Assembly (NCBI RefSeq): GCF_002251245.1
Contig: NZ_NPJG01000053.1
Span: 1 to 56,241, forward strand
Origin: Prevotella sp. P5-92
Lineage (GTDB): Bacteria; Bacteroidota; Bacteroidia; Bacteroidales; Bacteroidaceae
Length of the DNA: 56,241 bases
Direction of reading: 5' to 3'
Shown here: in pieces, positions 18,147 to 28,807 of the stretch
Position numbering within the stretch: the first letter of the stretch is position 1
Layout of the letters: each line of letters begins with the position of its first letter
Made by a program: the position numbers and the translations under genes
Notes under the pieces: generated by a model
Database searches by the model: none
Told to the model about the DNA's origin: nothing
What the model saw: the letters and a program-made list of their open reading frames with translations, nothing else

Positions 18147-18234
18147 ACGATAAAAAAAACGCTAATTTCCTTTTATTATTGTATAATATGTGAAGAAAAA
18201 TGAAAAATAAGATGGGGAAATGGTTTTTTCTTTG

Positions 18235-18243
18235 TACTTTTGC
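18235..18243 (+). promoter_or_regulatory. -7 element for the glycosyltransferase operon
   Basis: TACTTTTGC lies 38 bp before the ATG at 18282, in the divergent gap between the flippase and glycosyltransferase genes. Confidence 0.6.
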
Positions 18244-18281
18244 AAAAATAAATGATTTCTCTTATTAATACGACATAATTC

Positions 18282-19268
18282 ATGAACATTGATAGCAATA
18301 GAAGACAGAGACCGCTCATCTCGTTTGTGGTGACTTATCACAACGAGGATGTTGCCATGCTGATAGAATGTGTGGAAAGCATAATCAATCTCTCGCTGAG
18401 TAAAGATGAGAGGCAGGTGGTCGTGATAGACGACGGATCTGACGTCTGCCCGATGAATAGTCTTATGGCTTATGCCGACGATGTGATTTATGTGAGGAAA
18501 CCTAATGCCGGACCCGGTGCAGCACGTAATACCGGAATCATGATGGCAACGGGTGAATATCTGCAGTTTGTGGATGCTGACGACAAACTCGTGAAGTTCT
18601 ACTACGAACAGTGTATCGACGTGGTGAGATATGCTGATCCCGATATGGTGATGTTCGGTCACACTACAAAAGATGACGGGGAAATGCAGGTCACGCTGCC
18701 GCCGGAAAAGGCGTTTACAGGTGCCGAGTTCATGAGAAACAATAACCTCAGGGGAATGGCGTGCGGATATGTATTCAAGAAAGACATCCTGCATAACTTG
18801 AGATACCCAGAGGATATCTACCACGAGGACGAGGAGTTTACACCGCAGCTCGTTCTGAGATGCGAACGGCTATACGTCACCGACTCGCCAGCTTATTTCT
18901 ATCGACAACATCAGGGAACTACCATGAGCAACCGCGACAAAAGGTGGAAGGTGAAAAGACTCGACGATATGGAGACGGTCATTATGAGACTCTATAGAAA
19001 AACCGACACTCTGCCACATGTGGAGCGCCAAGCGCTACAGCGGCGGATAGCGCAACTCACCATGGACTATCTCTATAATATCATAATTCTGACTCACTCA
19101 AGGCGTTTCCTCGATGAGAGAATTGAACGGCTCGAAAAAGAGGGACTATTCCCGATGCCTGAAAAGGCTTATACAAAAAAATATGCCTTGTTTGGCAAAC
19201 TGATAAAAACAAAATGGGGACGCAACGTGATGCTCATGGGATTGCCCTTGATGAAAAGATGGAATTAA
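18282..19268 (+). CDS. glycosyltransferase family 2
   Basis: The 328-residue protein starts with a GT-A fold: ISFVVTYHNEDVAMLIECVESI, VVIDDGSD, KPNAGPGAARNTGI and FVDADDKLV (DxD-type metal site). It transfers a sugar from a nucleotide donor; donor and acceptor cannot be predicted. It lacks membrane segments, so it is probably a cytoplasmic or peripheral enzyme of surface-glycan assembly. It is the first of a three-gene plus-strand run with a GT-B enzyme and an S9 peptidase. Confidence 0.88.
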   Translation: MNIDSNRRQRPLISFVVTYHNEDVAMLIECVESIINLSLSKDERQVVVIDDGSDVCPMNSLMAYADDVIYVRKPNAGPGAARNTGIMMATGEYLQFVDADDKLVKFYYEQCIDVVRYADPDMVMFGHTTKDDGEMQVTLPPEKAFTGAEFMRNNNLRGMACGYVFKKDILHNLRYPEDIYHEDEEFTPQLVLRCERLYVTDSPAYFYRQHQGTTMSNRDKRWKVKRLDDMETVIMRLYRKTDTLPHVERQALQRRIAQLTMDYLYNIIILTHSRRFLDERIERLEKEGLFPMPEKAYTKKYALFGKLIKTKWGRNVMLMGLPLMKRWN

Positions 19269-19330
19269 AGGTATGGCCAGCTATTGGCACTGATAATTGC
19301 GGAATGACTGGCTATTTGAACAATTACAAA

Positions 19331-20452
19331 ATGAAAATACTGCTACTTGGGGAATACAGCAACGTGCATGCCACTCTTGCACGAGGTTTGAGAGTACTGG
19401 GACATGAGGTGACTGTGGCCTCGAACGGCGACTTCTGGAAAAACTACCCGCGTGACATCGACCTCGACAGAAAGGTGGGGAAATGGGGCGGAGTAGGGCT
19501 GATGGCTAAGATTTGCACCGTCATGCCTCGTCTTGTTGGATACGACGTGGTGCAACTGATAAACCCAATGTTCGTGGAACTGAAGGCGCAACGGAACATG
19601 GCACTCTACCGACTGCTGAGGCTTATGAACAAAAACATAGTTATGGGTGCATACGGCATGGACTATTATTGGGTGAACGGATGCTGCGAGAGGAAATTCT
19701 TGAGATACAGCGATTTTAATATCGGTGATGTCTTGAGAAATGACAACGATGCCTTGAGGGAAAAACGAGACTGGATAGGTACCGAGAAGGAACGGCTCAA
19801 CAGATATATAGCAGAGGATGCAGATGCGATAGTGGCGGGACTATACGAATACTATGCTTGCTACAAACCGCTCTTCACAAGGAAAACATGCTTTATTCCT
19901 TATCCTATAGAGATGCCGCATGACAAGGGTATTAAGCAGATTGAAAATGGCATCCTCAATATCTTTGTCGGAATAAACAAGCAGAGAAGCCAGTATAAGG
20001 GGACTGACATCATGCTTGAGGCTGCCAAAGAGGTGGTTAACAGATTTCCCGACAGGACAAGGCTCGTGGTAGCAGAATCAGTGCCTTTTGACGAATACAA
20101 GAAAATGATAGACTCTGCCGATGTCCTACTCGACCAGCTCTATAGTTACACTCCTTCGATGAACACTCTTCTCGCCATGTCGAAAGGAATAGTATGCGTA
20201 GGCGGTGGTGAACGTGAGAACTATGAGATTATTAACGAACAGCACTTGCGCCCTATCGTCAATGTGGAACCTACATACCAAAGCGTGGTACATGAACTCC
20301 AGCAACTCGTGACAGACCACCAACGGGTGATGAGGCTGAAACACGAAAGCATGGAATATGTAGAAAAACATCACGAATACGTGAAGGTGGCGAAGGAATA
20401 TGAGTCTGTATATAAAATATTAAAACACAATAATAAAGCAAATTTCAATTAA
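19331..20452 (+). CDS. GT4-like glycosyltransferase
   Basis: The start is ATG 19331 (373 aa), because the GT-B opening MKILLLGEYSNVHATLARGL begins there; the 39 codons upstream read as non-homologous and overlap the preceding gene. The N-terminal half shows glycine-rich and Rossmann features, and the C-terminal half has FVGINKQRSQYKGTDIMLEAA and a donor-site-like region around SYTPSMNTLLAMSKGI, where the usual E-x7-E is altered. It probably acts with the GT2 enzyme on the same glycan. Confidence 0.78.
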   Translation: MKILLLGEYSNVHATLARGLRVLGHEVTVASNGDFWKNYPRDIDLDRKVGKWGGVGLMAKICTVMPRLVGYDVVQLINPMFVELKAQRNMALYRLLRLMNKNIVMGAYGMDYYWVNGCCERKFLRYSDFNIGDVLRNDNDALREKRDWIGTEKERLNRYIAEDADAIVAGLYEYYACYKPLFTRKTCFIPYPIEMPHDKGIKQIENGILNIFVGINKQRSQYKGTDIMLEAAKEVVNRFPDRTRLVVAESVPFDEYKKMIDSADVLLDQLYSYTPSMNTLLAMSKGIVCVGGGERENYEIINEQHLRPIVNVEPTYQSVVHELQQLVTDHQRVMRLKHESMEYVEKHHEYVKVAKEYESVYKILKHNNKANFN

Positions 20453-20466
20453 CAAGCATAACGCAC

Positions 20467-22911
20467 ATGAACATCTTTGGAAAGCTTTCCCTGGCGATGC
20501 TGCCATTGGTAATGGCTGCCGCTACTTCAACTGCCGACACCCGAGTGAAATGGGTGAGATACGCAGGACCGTTTACAATGCAACAACCTGTGGTCCTCGA
20601 CAGTATCGACAACAAACAAGTGAAATTCACAACAGACAACCTTGTCAATAGTACTGTGGCGATGTCCATCACCGACAATAAACCCATAGTCGATGTAAAC
20701 TCGCTCGCTCTCGACACGGCGAAATTTCACGTATTGGGATTTGATGTCGATGCAACCAAGTATCTGAAAGGGATAAAACTCGATGTAAAAGGAACAAAGA
20801 AATATAAGGTGTATGCTGATGGCTATGAGAAAACAGGCTCCTTTGACTTGCAGCCGGGATTCCATACGATAAGATTGAAGTTCGTAGCTGACAGTATGGG
20901 AATCGACATCTCTATTCCCAATGACAACATAAAGATATTGGAAGACGGCAAACACCGATTCACCATGAGGGATGTGCTTGCCACAAGGGTGGTGGCAGGA
21001 GCTTCACTGTCAAAGTCTGGACGATGGGCGCTGATTAGCTATCGATGGATTGACGCTATAAACAAAACCCAAGCCGTGACACAACTCGTAGATTTAAAGA
21101 CTGGACAGAAAAGGGAAATATCAGAACAGGCAACATGGATGCCAAACTCAGACCGTTATTACTACACAGAGGAAGAAGGCGGCAAACTACAACTGAAGAC
21201 TGTAGAGCCTTCTACAGGAAAAGTGACGACGATAGTAGGAGAAATGCCCGACGATTATTTCTATATCTCTCCAACAGAGGATTTCGCTATACTTATGAAG
21301 TCGCAAAATGGACCAGCCAAGGAACAAGGTGTCTATGAAATAGTACATCCTGACGACAGACAACCAGGATGGCGCAACCGCTACTCGCTTGCACGCTTCG
21401 ACTTCGCTACTGGGCAGATCGTTCCTCTTACATACACATACAAGCCTGTATATGTAAGCGATATCACTTCCGACGGACGACATATGCTCTTCTCTGTAGC
21501 TTCCGACTCGCTCGAACAAAGGCCTACCACACGCCAAACTTATTACGATCTCAACTTGCAGACCATGGACTGTAGAATGTTGGTGGAAAAAGATGGATTC
21601 ATAGGCAATGCCATGTATATGGGCAATGAGGGCAAGGTGCTGTTCAAGGCAAGCCCAGAGTCGTTTGGTGGTATAGGAAACAGAGTGCCAAAGGGCAAGA
21701 CTCCGAGCATGTACGACTATTATCTCTATCTCATGGATACGGCAACCAAGAAGATTATCCCGATCACAGCCGACCTTCGCATGAGCATAGAGAGTATCGA
21801 CTATTCTTATGCCGACAAGTGCGCATATTTCACCGCGCAAAATGGCGACAGCGTCAGCCTCTATCGTCTTGACGCGAAAACGCTCCAGCCAGTGATGATT
21901 AAACAACCAATGGAGGTGCTCAGCGGACTTAGCATAGCACGCGAAGGAGGAAACATCCTCGTCTATGGATGTTCAAACTGTGTGCCATACGAGGCATGGA
22001 ACATAGTGACGCCTGCAAAGACACCAAAATGTGCTCTTGTCTTGGCTCCTAATAAGGAGATGTTTGAAAACATAAAACTGGGAACTGTGAAACCATGGAG
22101 TTTCATGACTTCCAGAGGATATGCAGTCACTGGTTTCTATAATCTTCCAGCTGACTTTGACCCAGCGAAAAAATATCCAGTAATAGTGAATTATTATGGA
22201 GGATGTTCACCAACGTCAAGACGCTTCGGTAATGGAACACATTATCCTGCACACTACTGGAATGCTCTCGGTTATATCGTATTCTCGGTCAATCCGTCAG
22301 GAGCTTCTGGCTTTGGACAAGAATGGGCTTCGAGACACGTGAATACAATGGGAGAGGGCGTGGCACAGGATATAATTGACGCTACCCGACAGTTTGTGAA
22401 GGACGTTCCTCAATGTGACGAAGAACACATAGGTTGCGTGTCTGCGTCTTATGGAGGATTTATGACTCAGTATATGATGACCAAAGACAATCCATTTGCT
22501 TGCGGAGTATCCCATGCAGGTATCAGCGACCATACCAGCTACTGGGGAGAAGGCTATTGGGGATATTCGTATAGCGAGACTTCTGCAGCCAACAGCTATC
22601 CATGGACACGCAAAGACCTGTTCGTAGATCGCTCTCCTCTGTTTAACGCTGACAAAATAAAGAAACCTATCCTCTTCACTCATGGAACAGCCGACACTAA
22701 TGTGCCTGTAGGAGAGTCTATTCAGATGTACACTGCATTGCGCCTTCTTGGTGTGCCTACAGCATTTATTGAGGTGGAAGGAGAAAATCATGGAATCATG
22801 GATCCTGCAAAACGCACAGTCTGGATTAATTCCATTCTCGCATGGTTCCAGAAATATCTTAAAGGAGACGACTCTTGGTGGAATGCAATATATTCGCCGA
22901 AGAAATTATAA
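20467..22911 (+). CDS. S9 family prolyl oligopeptidase / dipeptidyl peptidase
   Basis: The 814-residue secreted protein has a signal peptide, an N-terminal beta-propeller-like region to about residue 540 and a C-terminal alpha/beta-hydrolase. The catalytic triad is visible: Ser661 in SASYGGF, Asp743 in HGTADTNVP and His775 in ENHGIMD. S9 enzymes cut short peptides, often after proline, in the periplasm; the exact specificity is open. It follows the GT4-like gene by 14 bp and may be co-transcribed, though a functional link is not obvious. Confidence 0.88.
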   Translation: MNIFGKLSLAMLPLVMAAATSTADTRVKWVRYAGPFTMQQPVVLDSIDNKQVKFTTDNLVNSTVAMSITDNKPIVDVNSLALDTAKFHVLGFDVDATKYLKGIKLDVKGTKKYKVYADGYEKTGSFDLQPGFHTIRLKFVADSMGIDISIPNDNIKILEDGKHRFTMRDVLATRVVAGASLSKSGRWALISYRWIDAINKTQAVTQLVDLKTGQKREISEQATWMPNSDRYYYTEEEGGKLQLKTVEPSTGKVTTIVGEMPDDYFYISPTEDFAILMKSQNGPAKEQGVYEIVHPDDRQPGWRNRYSLARFDFATGQIVPLTYTYKPVYVSDITSDGRHMLFSVASDSLEQRPTTRQTYYDLNLQTMDCRMLVEKDGFIGNAMYMGNEGKVLFKASPESFGGIGNRVPKGKTPSMYDYYLYLMDTATKKIIPITADLRMSIESIDYSYADKCAYFTAQNGDSVSLYRLDAKTLQPVMIKQPMEVLSGLSIAREGGNILVYGCSNCVPYEAWNIVTPAKTPKCALVLAPNKEMFENIKLGTVKPWSFMTSRGYAVTGFYNLPADFDPAKKYPVIVNYYGGCSPTSRRFGNGTHYPAHYWNALGYIVFSVNPSGASGFGQEWASRHVNTMGEGVAQDIIDATRQFVKDVPQCDEEHIGCVSASYGGFMTQYMMTKDNPFACGVSHAGISDHTSYWGEGYWGYSYSETSAANSYPWTRKDLFVDRSPLFNADKIKKPILFTHGTADTNVPVGESIQMYTALRLLGVPTAFIEVEGENHGIMDPAKRTVWINSILAWFQKYLKGDDSWWNAIYSPKKL

Positions 22912-22922
22912 CACGAAAAAAT

Positions 22923-22960
22923 GGTTGATGAGTTATGTTTTTTTTCATGATTCGTCAACC
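22923..22960 (+). terminator. possible terminator of the S9 peptidase gene
   Basis: GGTTGA at 22923 and TCAACC at 22955 close an imperfect stem of about 15 pairs with a T-rich loop. No T-run follows on the plus strand, so function is uncertain. Confidence 0.35.
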
Positions 22961-22987
22961 TTCTACAAAATATGGTTCTGGGATTCA

Positions 22988-23095
22988 CTTGAATCCTGTC
23001 TTCGGATGGTCAGTATCAAAAGCTTACTTGATATTCTGTTTCCGGATAGTTAGTAACAATAACTTCCTTGATTATTCTGTTTCTGGATAGTTAAG
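22988..23095. repeat. three degenerate 40-bp tandem repeats
   Basis: Units start at 22988, 23027 and 23067, each opening with CTTGA. Units 2 and 3 share TTCTGTTTC, GGATAGTTA and ACAA in the same order; unit 1 is more diverged (CCTGTCTTCGGATGGTCAG). The array fills the gap between the convergent S9 peptidase and rpsP genes. Confidence 0.65.
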
Positions 23096-23100
23096 ACAAA

Positions 23101-23133
23101 AAATAGGAAGGGGATCTAATTCCCTTCCTATTT
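23101..23133. terminator. rpsP terminator
   Basis: AAATAGGAAGGG at 23101-23112 and CCCTTCCTATTT at 23122-23133 form a perfect 12-bp stem. On the minus strand it runs straight into TTTTTT, 24 bp past the rpsP stop. It may work in both directions. Confidence 0.85.
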
Positions 23134-23157
23134 CTATTTTTTGCATAAAGTAGATGA

Positions 23158-23691
23158 TTATGCTTCAGCAGGTGCCTCTTCTGTCGCTTCTGCGTTAGAT
23201 GCTGCCTCGGCTTCTGCCTGAGCAGCTGCGGCTGCAGCCTTCTTCTCAGCTACCTTCTTCGCAATCTCTGCATTAATCTTCTTCTCTGCCTCGAGCTCCT
23301 TTGCATAAGCCTCTTTCTTTGCCTTTGCCTCGTTCTCGCGGATAGCATCAGCTCCCTTGGTCTTGTCGGCTTTCCAAGCGTCGAACTTCTTCTGAGCTGC
23401 TGCCTCGTCGAAAGCTCCCTTCTTCACACCTCCACGGAGATGCTTCATCAGGTAAACACCTTCATGGCTGAGGATGCTGCGTACAGTGTCTGTAGGCTGA
23501 GCTCCACACTCAATCCAATAAAGGGCTCTGTCGAAATTCAAATCTACTGTGGCTGGATTGGTGTTAGGATTGTAAGTACCAATTTTTTCAGTAAATCTAC
23601 CATCACGTGGTGCACGTGCGTCGGCGATAACGATGCTGTAGAACGCATAACCCTTACGGCCGCCGCGCTGTAATCTGATTTTTGTTGCCAT
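23158..23691 (-). CDS. rpsP: 30S ribosomal protein S16 with long C-terminal tail
   Basis: S16 helps 30S subunit assembly. The core of about 85 residues starts with [32 protein letters not shown] and contains [16 protein letters not shown]. About 90 further residues form a highly charged Lys/Glu/Ala tail ending in an Ala/Glu stretch, predicted to be helical or disordered; extended S16 proteins are usual in Bacteroidetes. The gene is monocistronic, with its own promoter, a leader hairpin at 23731-23749 and a strong terminator. Confidence 0.95.
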   Translation of the reverse strand: MATKIRLQRGGRKGYAFYSIVIADARAPRDGRFTEKIGTYNPNTNPATVDLNFDRALYWIECGAQPTDTVRSILSHEGVYLMKHLRGGVKKGAFDEAAAQKKFDAWKADKTKGADAIRENEAKAKKEAYAKELEAEKKINAEIAKKVAEKKAAAAAAQAEAEAASNAEATEEAPAEA

Positions 23692-23730
23692 TTTTTTGTT
23701 TTAATTTTTTATTTGTAAGTTTGAATTAAT

Positions 23731-23749
23731 GCTGCCATCCCGTGGCAGC
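23731..23749 (-). promoter_or_regulatory. hairpin at the 5' end of the rpsP leader
   Basis: GCTGCCA at 23731-23737 and TGGCAGC at 23743-23749 form a 7-bp perfect stem with a 5-nt loop. It begins at about the first transcribed base, given the -7 element at 23754-23762. About 40 nt of A/T-rich leader separate it from the ATG. It could stabilise the mRNA or bind a regulator. Confidence 0.5.
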
Positions 23750-23753
23750 GAGT

Positions 23754-23762
23754 GCAAAGGTA
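23754..23762 (-). promoter_or_regulatory. -7 element for rpsP
   Basis: On the minus strand the sequence is TACCTTTGC followed by ACTCG, identical over 14 bases to the rnpB promoter and to the element at 34800. Confidence 0.7.
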
Positions 23763-23833
23763 CAAAAAAATATCTTTATCGAAATGGAATATTTTGTGTT
23801 TTGCATACTGCTTATGTTTTTTTAACGCATTTT

Positions 23834-24466
23834 TCAATTCTTTTTAACTAATGTCACACCACATTGCATGCCGTTGACATTCTTCATTAACGAAGTTACT
23901 GTAGATATTGTTGAGTTTGTTGATGTGCTGCCAATCTGTTTCAGGAAGGAGAGGAGCTTGGTGGCATCGGTGACAAACATCAGTTGGTTGCCCTCTATCT
24001 GAGTGGTGAGGGTGGTGGTGCGGTAGTTGTGGATAAGGTTTAGCTTAGAGTCTTTAATGCTCCATTTCCCGCTATATTTCTTCTTGCCGAAGGTTTCGGT
24101 AAAAGTGCCGTCGCTTTTGAAGGTAAGTGTCATTGCGCCTTTCTTCAGCCCGACCTTTTCCAGTTGTGTCTGGAGTTTTTTTTCAAGCGACGATGCCGCT
24201 ACCTTTGCCGCAGCGTTTGTGAGAACGTTTTCCGACTTAAGTACTATTGCAGGTTCTTCGTATGTCCATGTGCCGACAATATTCTTTTCGGATGCTTGTT
24301 TCTTGGAGGAGAATATTGAAGTGAGACCTGAGATGACGTTATCCGACGAACTGTTTCCGCCGAGCACGTTGTTGAGGATGCTTCCTAAGTCACTTTGGGC
24401 TGTCGCTGTCTGATAGGCAAATGCCACGAGGCATAATATCGCCGCTTTTACAATGTTTCTTTTCAT
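23834..24466 (-). CDS. DUF4923 family secreted protein
   Basis: The start is ATG 24466 (210 aa); the upstream alternative is TTG. The protein has a signal peptide, then a Ser/Asn-rich segment, a helical part (LTNAAAKVAASSLEKKLQTQLEKVG) and a lipocalin-like beta section with IVGTWTYEEPAIVLKSEN and TFKSDGTFTETFGKKKYSGKW. This pattern fits DUF4923, found mainly in Bacteroidetes and without known function. It has its own promoter and no operon partner. Confidence 0.78.
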   Translation of the reverse strand: MKRNIVKAAILCLVAFAYQTATAQSDLGSILNNVLGGNSSSDNVISGLTSIFSSKKQASEKNIVGTWTYEEPAIVLKSENVLTNAAAKVAASSLEKKLQTQLEKVGLKKGAMTLTFKSDGTFTETFGKKKYSGKWSIKDSKLNLIHNYRTTTLTTQIEGNQLMFVTDATKLLSFLKQIGSTSTNSTISTVTSLMKNVNGMQCGVTLVKKN

Positions 24467-24497
24467 AATTTTCAATGATTAATATCTTTTTCAAGCC

Positions 24498-24506
24498 GCA
24501 AAATTA
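24498..24506 (-). promoter_or_regulatory. -7 element for the DUF4923 gene
   Basis: On the minus strand the sequence is TAATTTTGC, 31 bp before the ATG. Confidence 0.6.
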
Positions 24507-24600
24507 CATATTTCTGTTCATTCCTGCAACAATCTTGTGAAAAAAAGAATAATCTACGTGTTTTTTTTTTAAAAAGGAAACGTATTTCCTAAAAGATTGT

Positions 24601-24609
24601 TATCTTTGC
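24601..24609 (+). promoter_or_regulatory. -7 element for nhaD
   Basis: TATCTTTGC lies 23 bp before the nhaD ATG. A small inverted repeat GGAAA-CGTA-TTTCC at about 24577-24590 lies just upstream in the spacer region. Confidence 0.6.
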
Positions 24610-24632
24610 AGTGATTTTTAATCGATTGAAGT

Positions 24633-26036
24633 ATGACATTGGTGATAGTGCTGATATTTATAGTGGGATATATCCTGCTCGCGACAACGCATCTTACAAA
24701 TGTGAACAAGGCTGCCATTGCCATGTTCATGGGCACGGTAGGATGGGTGTTGTACATTTGCTATGGTACTGACTTTGTGATGAGCCAGCACCCAAGAGAG
24801 TATTTCGACTTCTTGGCCGGGGAATTACCAAATAGCGATCGGGTGAAGTTTTTCATTTACGACAATATATTCCTTAAATATGTGGGCAAGGCAGCGGCCA
24901 TAGTCATGTTCCTACTTGCCACGATGACAATAATAGAAATACTTAACAACAATGGTTGTTTTGATTTTATCACTGAATGGATAAGAACAAGAAATTCCAA
25001 GAGATTGCTTTGGACAATAACCATTGCCACATTCCTGATTTCTGCCAATCTCGATAATCTGACCACTACAACCATGATGCTTGTGGTCATGCATGGCATC
25101 GTGCAAAACAGGCGGCAACGCATGCTCGTCGGGGCGGCTATAGTGTTGGCTGCTAATGCAGGTGGATGTATGACCGTGATAGGCGACCCAGCAGGAGTGA
25201 TCCTTTGGGGAGAAGGAGCTGTCACGGCAACGAATTTCTCTGCATATCTTGTCTTGCCGGCTATCGTTGCATGGGCATTGCCTACATATCTTATCGGAAG
25301 GTGTCTGCCTTCAAGAATTGAAGTGGAGTGGCCTGCAACGCCTTACCGAGGAGATGATACCAACCTCAACCGCTGGCAACGCTTGTCAATGCTTGTGGTG
25401 GGAATAGGCGGATTATGGTTCATCCCGACGTTCCACAATATCACAAAGTTGAGTCCTTTTCTCGGGGCTCTCTGTGTATTGTCTGTGCTTTGGGTTGTAA
25501 ACGAGGTTTACAATAGAAAACTTATGAATACCGAACAGATGATACAACGTCGGTTTCCCCGATCGCTACAATATGGCAGCCTGCAGATGATACTCTTTGT
25601 TATGGGCATAATGCTCGCCATGGGTGTTGTAGGAGAGACGGGATTTTTCGGTACAATATCCGAATGGATAGACTATAATATTCATGATGTATGGGTTATT
25701 GGCATTATATCGGGTATGCTCAGTGGGGTGGTGGACACATTCACCGTAGTGATGACAAACATCTCGCTGTACTCAATCGTTGATGCAGGATCACTCCAGC
25801 ATTGGGTTGACTCTGACTATATGGCTTGTTTCGTGCAGAATGGTATTTATTGGAAAATAATGGCTTTTACAACATCTATCGGCGGTTGCATGTTATGTTT
25901 CGGTTCCGCCAGTGGATTGGCACTCATGAAAATGGAGAGGATGCACGTGGTATGGTATTTGAAAAATTGCACACCGAAGATACTGCTCGGATGGATTGTA
26001 GGATTGATTGTCCTGTGGGCAGAATCATTAATATAA
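24633..26036 (+). CDS. nhaD: NhaD-type sodium/proton antiporter
   Basis: The 467-residue membrane protein of the ion-transporter superfamily has about 11-12 hydrophobic helices and the conserved segments ISANLDNLTTTTMMLVVMHGI and ANAGGCMTVIGDPAGVILWG. NhaD antiporters expel Na+ (or Li+) in exchange for protons and help in pH and salt balance. It lies upstream of pfkA and the ATP synthase operon; a link between ion cycling and ATP synthesis is plausible but only inferred from position. Confidence 0.88.
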   Translation: MTLVIVLIFIVGYILLATTHLTNVNKAAIAMFMGTVGWVLYICYGTDFVMSQHPREYFDFLAGELPNSDRVKFFIYDNIFLKYVGKAAAIVMFLLATMTIIEILNNNGCFDFITEWIRTRNSKRLLWTITIATFLISANLDNLTTTTMMLVVMHGIVQNRRQRMLVGAAIVLAANAGGCMTVIGDPAGVILWGEGAVTATNFSAYLVLPAIVAWALPTYLIGRCLPSRIEVEWPATPYRGDDTNLNRWQRLSMLVVGIGGLWFIPTFHNITKLSPFLGALCVLSVLWVVNEVYNRKLMNTEQMIQRRFPRSLQYGSLQMILFVMGIMLAMGVVGETGFFGTISEWIDYNIHDVWVIGIISGMLSGVVDTFTVVMTNISLYSIVDAGSLQHWVDSDYMACFVQNGIYWKIMAFTTSIGGCMLCFGSASGLALMKMERMHVVWYLKNCTPKILLGWIVGLIVLWAESLI

Positions 26037-26087
26037 TAAGGTTGAAAATAATATAAGGTAGAGAAAATACATTAAAACTTAAAAAAT

Positions 26088-27065
26088 ATGGCTAAGATTA
26101 AGACTATAGGAGTTCTTACCTCAGGCGGTGATGCTCCTGGAATGAACGCAGCAATACGTGCAGTGACACGTGCCGGCATCTGTAACGGATTTAACATAAA
26201 GGGTATTTATAGGGGATATGACGGACTTATCAACGGCGAGGTGAAACCGTTTACGACAGAGAACGTCAGCGGTATCATCATGCAGGGAGGCACAATACTG
26301 AAAACTGCCAGAAGCAAGGAATTCATGACTCCCGAGGGAAAACAGAAGGCTTACGACACCATGGTGAAGGAAGGCATAGACGCTCTCGTTGTCATTGGTG
26401 GTAATGGTTCTCTTACCGGTGCTCGTGACTTTGCAGCTGAGTTTGATGTTTGTTGTATCGGTCTGCCTGGCACTATCGATAACGACCTCTATGGCACAGA
26501 CTCCACCATTGGCTACGATACCACACTAAATACTATTCTCGAGTGTGTGGACAGAATACGCGACACAGCACAGAGTCATGAACGAATATTTTTTATTGAG
26601 GTGATGGGTCGAGACGCCGGATTCCTTGCACAGAACAGTGCAATAGCAAGCGGTGCCGAGGCTGCTATCATCCCGGAAGACTCTACCGATGTTGACCAGT
26701 TGGCTCGGTTTATGGAACGAGGCATACGTAAGTCAAAGAAAAGTTGTATCGTGATAGTGTCGGAAAGTCCTAAATGTGGCGCTCTTTATTATGCCGACCG
26801 TGTGAAAAAGGAATTCCCCGATTACGATGTGAGGGTTTCCATATTAGGCCATCTGCAGCGTGGAGGACGTCCTACAGCCCACGACCGAATCCTTGCCAGC
26901 CGAACCGGTGTAGGCGCTATCGAGGCAATAATGCAGGGACAGAGAAACGTGATGGTAGGTGTAAGAAACAATGAGGTCGTATATGTTCCTTTTGCAGATG
27001 CTATCCGCACCGACAAGCCACTTGACATGAAACTCATCAAGGTGCTTGATGAGTTGAGCATATAA
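26088..27065 (+). CDS. pfkA: ATP-dependent 6-phosphofructokinase
   Basis: PfkA phosphorylates fructose 6-phosphate in glycolysis. The 325-residue length matches bacterial ATP-PFK. Motifs: [15 protein letters not shown] (ATP site), [17 protein letters not shown] with the catalytic Asp, EVMGRDAG and the effector-site segment [15 protein letters not shown]. Gly in GGNGS and in PGTIDND indicates ATP rather than pyrophosphate as donor, but the usual Asp of GGDGS is Asn. The gap to nhaD is 51 bp and shows no clear promoter, so the two may be co-transcribed. Confidence 0.93.
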   Translation: MAKIKTIGVLTSGGDAPGMNAAIRAVTRAGICNGFNIKGIYRGYDGLINGEVKPFTTENVSGIIMQGGTILKTARSKEFMTPEGKQKAYDTMVKEGIDALVVIGGNGSLTGARDFAAEFDVCCIGLPGTIDNDLYGTDSTIGYDTTLNTILECVDRIRDTAQSHERIFFIEVMGRDAGFLAQNSAIASGAEAAIIPEDSTDVDQLARFMERGIRKSKKSCIVIVSESPKCGALYYADRVKKEFPDYDVRVSILGHLQRGGRPTAHDRILASRTGVGAIEAIMQGQRNVMVGVRNNEVVYVPFADAIRTDKPLDMKLIKVLDELSI

Positions 27066-27147
27066 TACGTTTTTTGCAAAAAAGACTGTAAAGAAGGTGA
27101 GTTTTTCTTTTTTTTGGATAGGTAAAGTCGAAAACTTTGCATTTTCC

Positions 27148-27179
27148 TTTGAAGATTCAAAAAAAACACCTAACTTTGC
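27148..27179 (+). promoter_or_regulatory. promoter of the ATP synthase operon
   Basis: TTTG at 27148-27151 and TAACTTTGC at 27171-27179 with a 19-nt spacer match the full Bacteroidetes consensus. The leader to the atpD ATG is about 77 nt and very A-rich. Confidence 0.75.
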
Positions 27180-27236
27180 AGACACAATGATTACCTATAA
27201 GTAGAAAAACTTATAATAAAGAAAAAAGACAATTGA

Positions 27237-28787
<1,551 letters not shown>

Positions 28788-28807
28788 TGTCTAAATAACA
28801 ACGAATT

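Noticed and set aside
22988..23095. Possible CRISPR array
   Set aside because: The units are degenerate and contiguous with no unique spacers, only three copies, and no cas genes lie in the window.
27061..27110. Possible pfkA terminator (TTTTTTGCAAAAAA)
   Set aside because: The stem is only A-T pairs around GC and would be too weak; not called.
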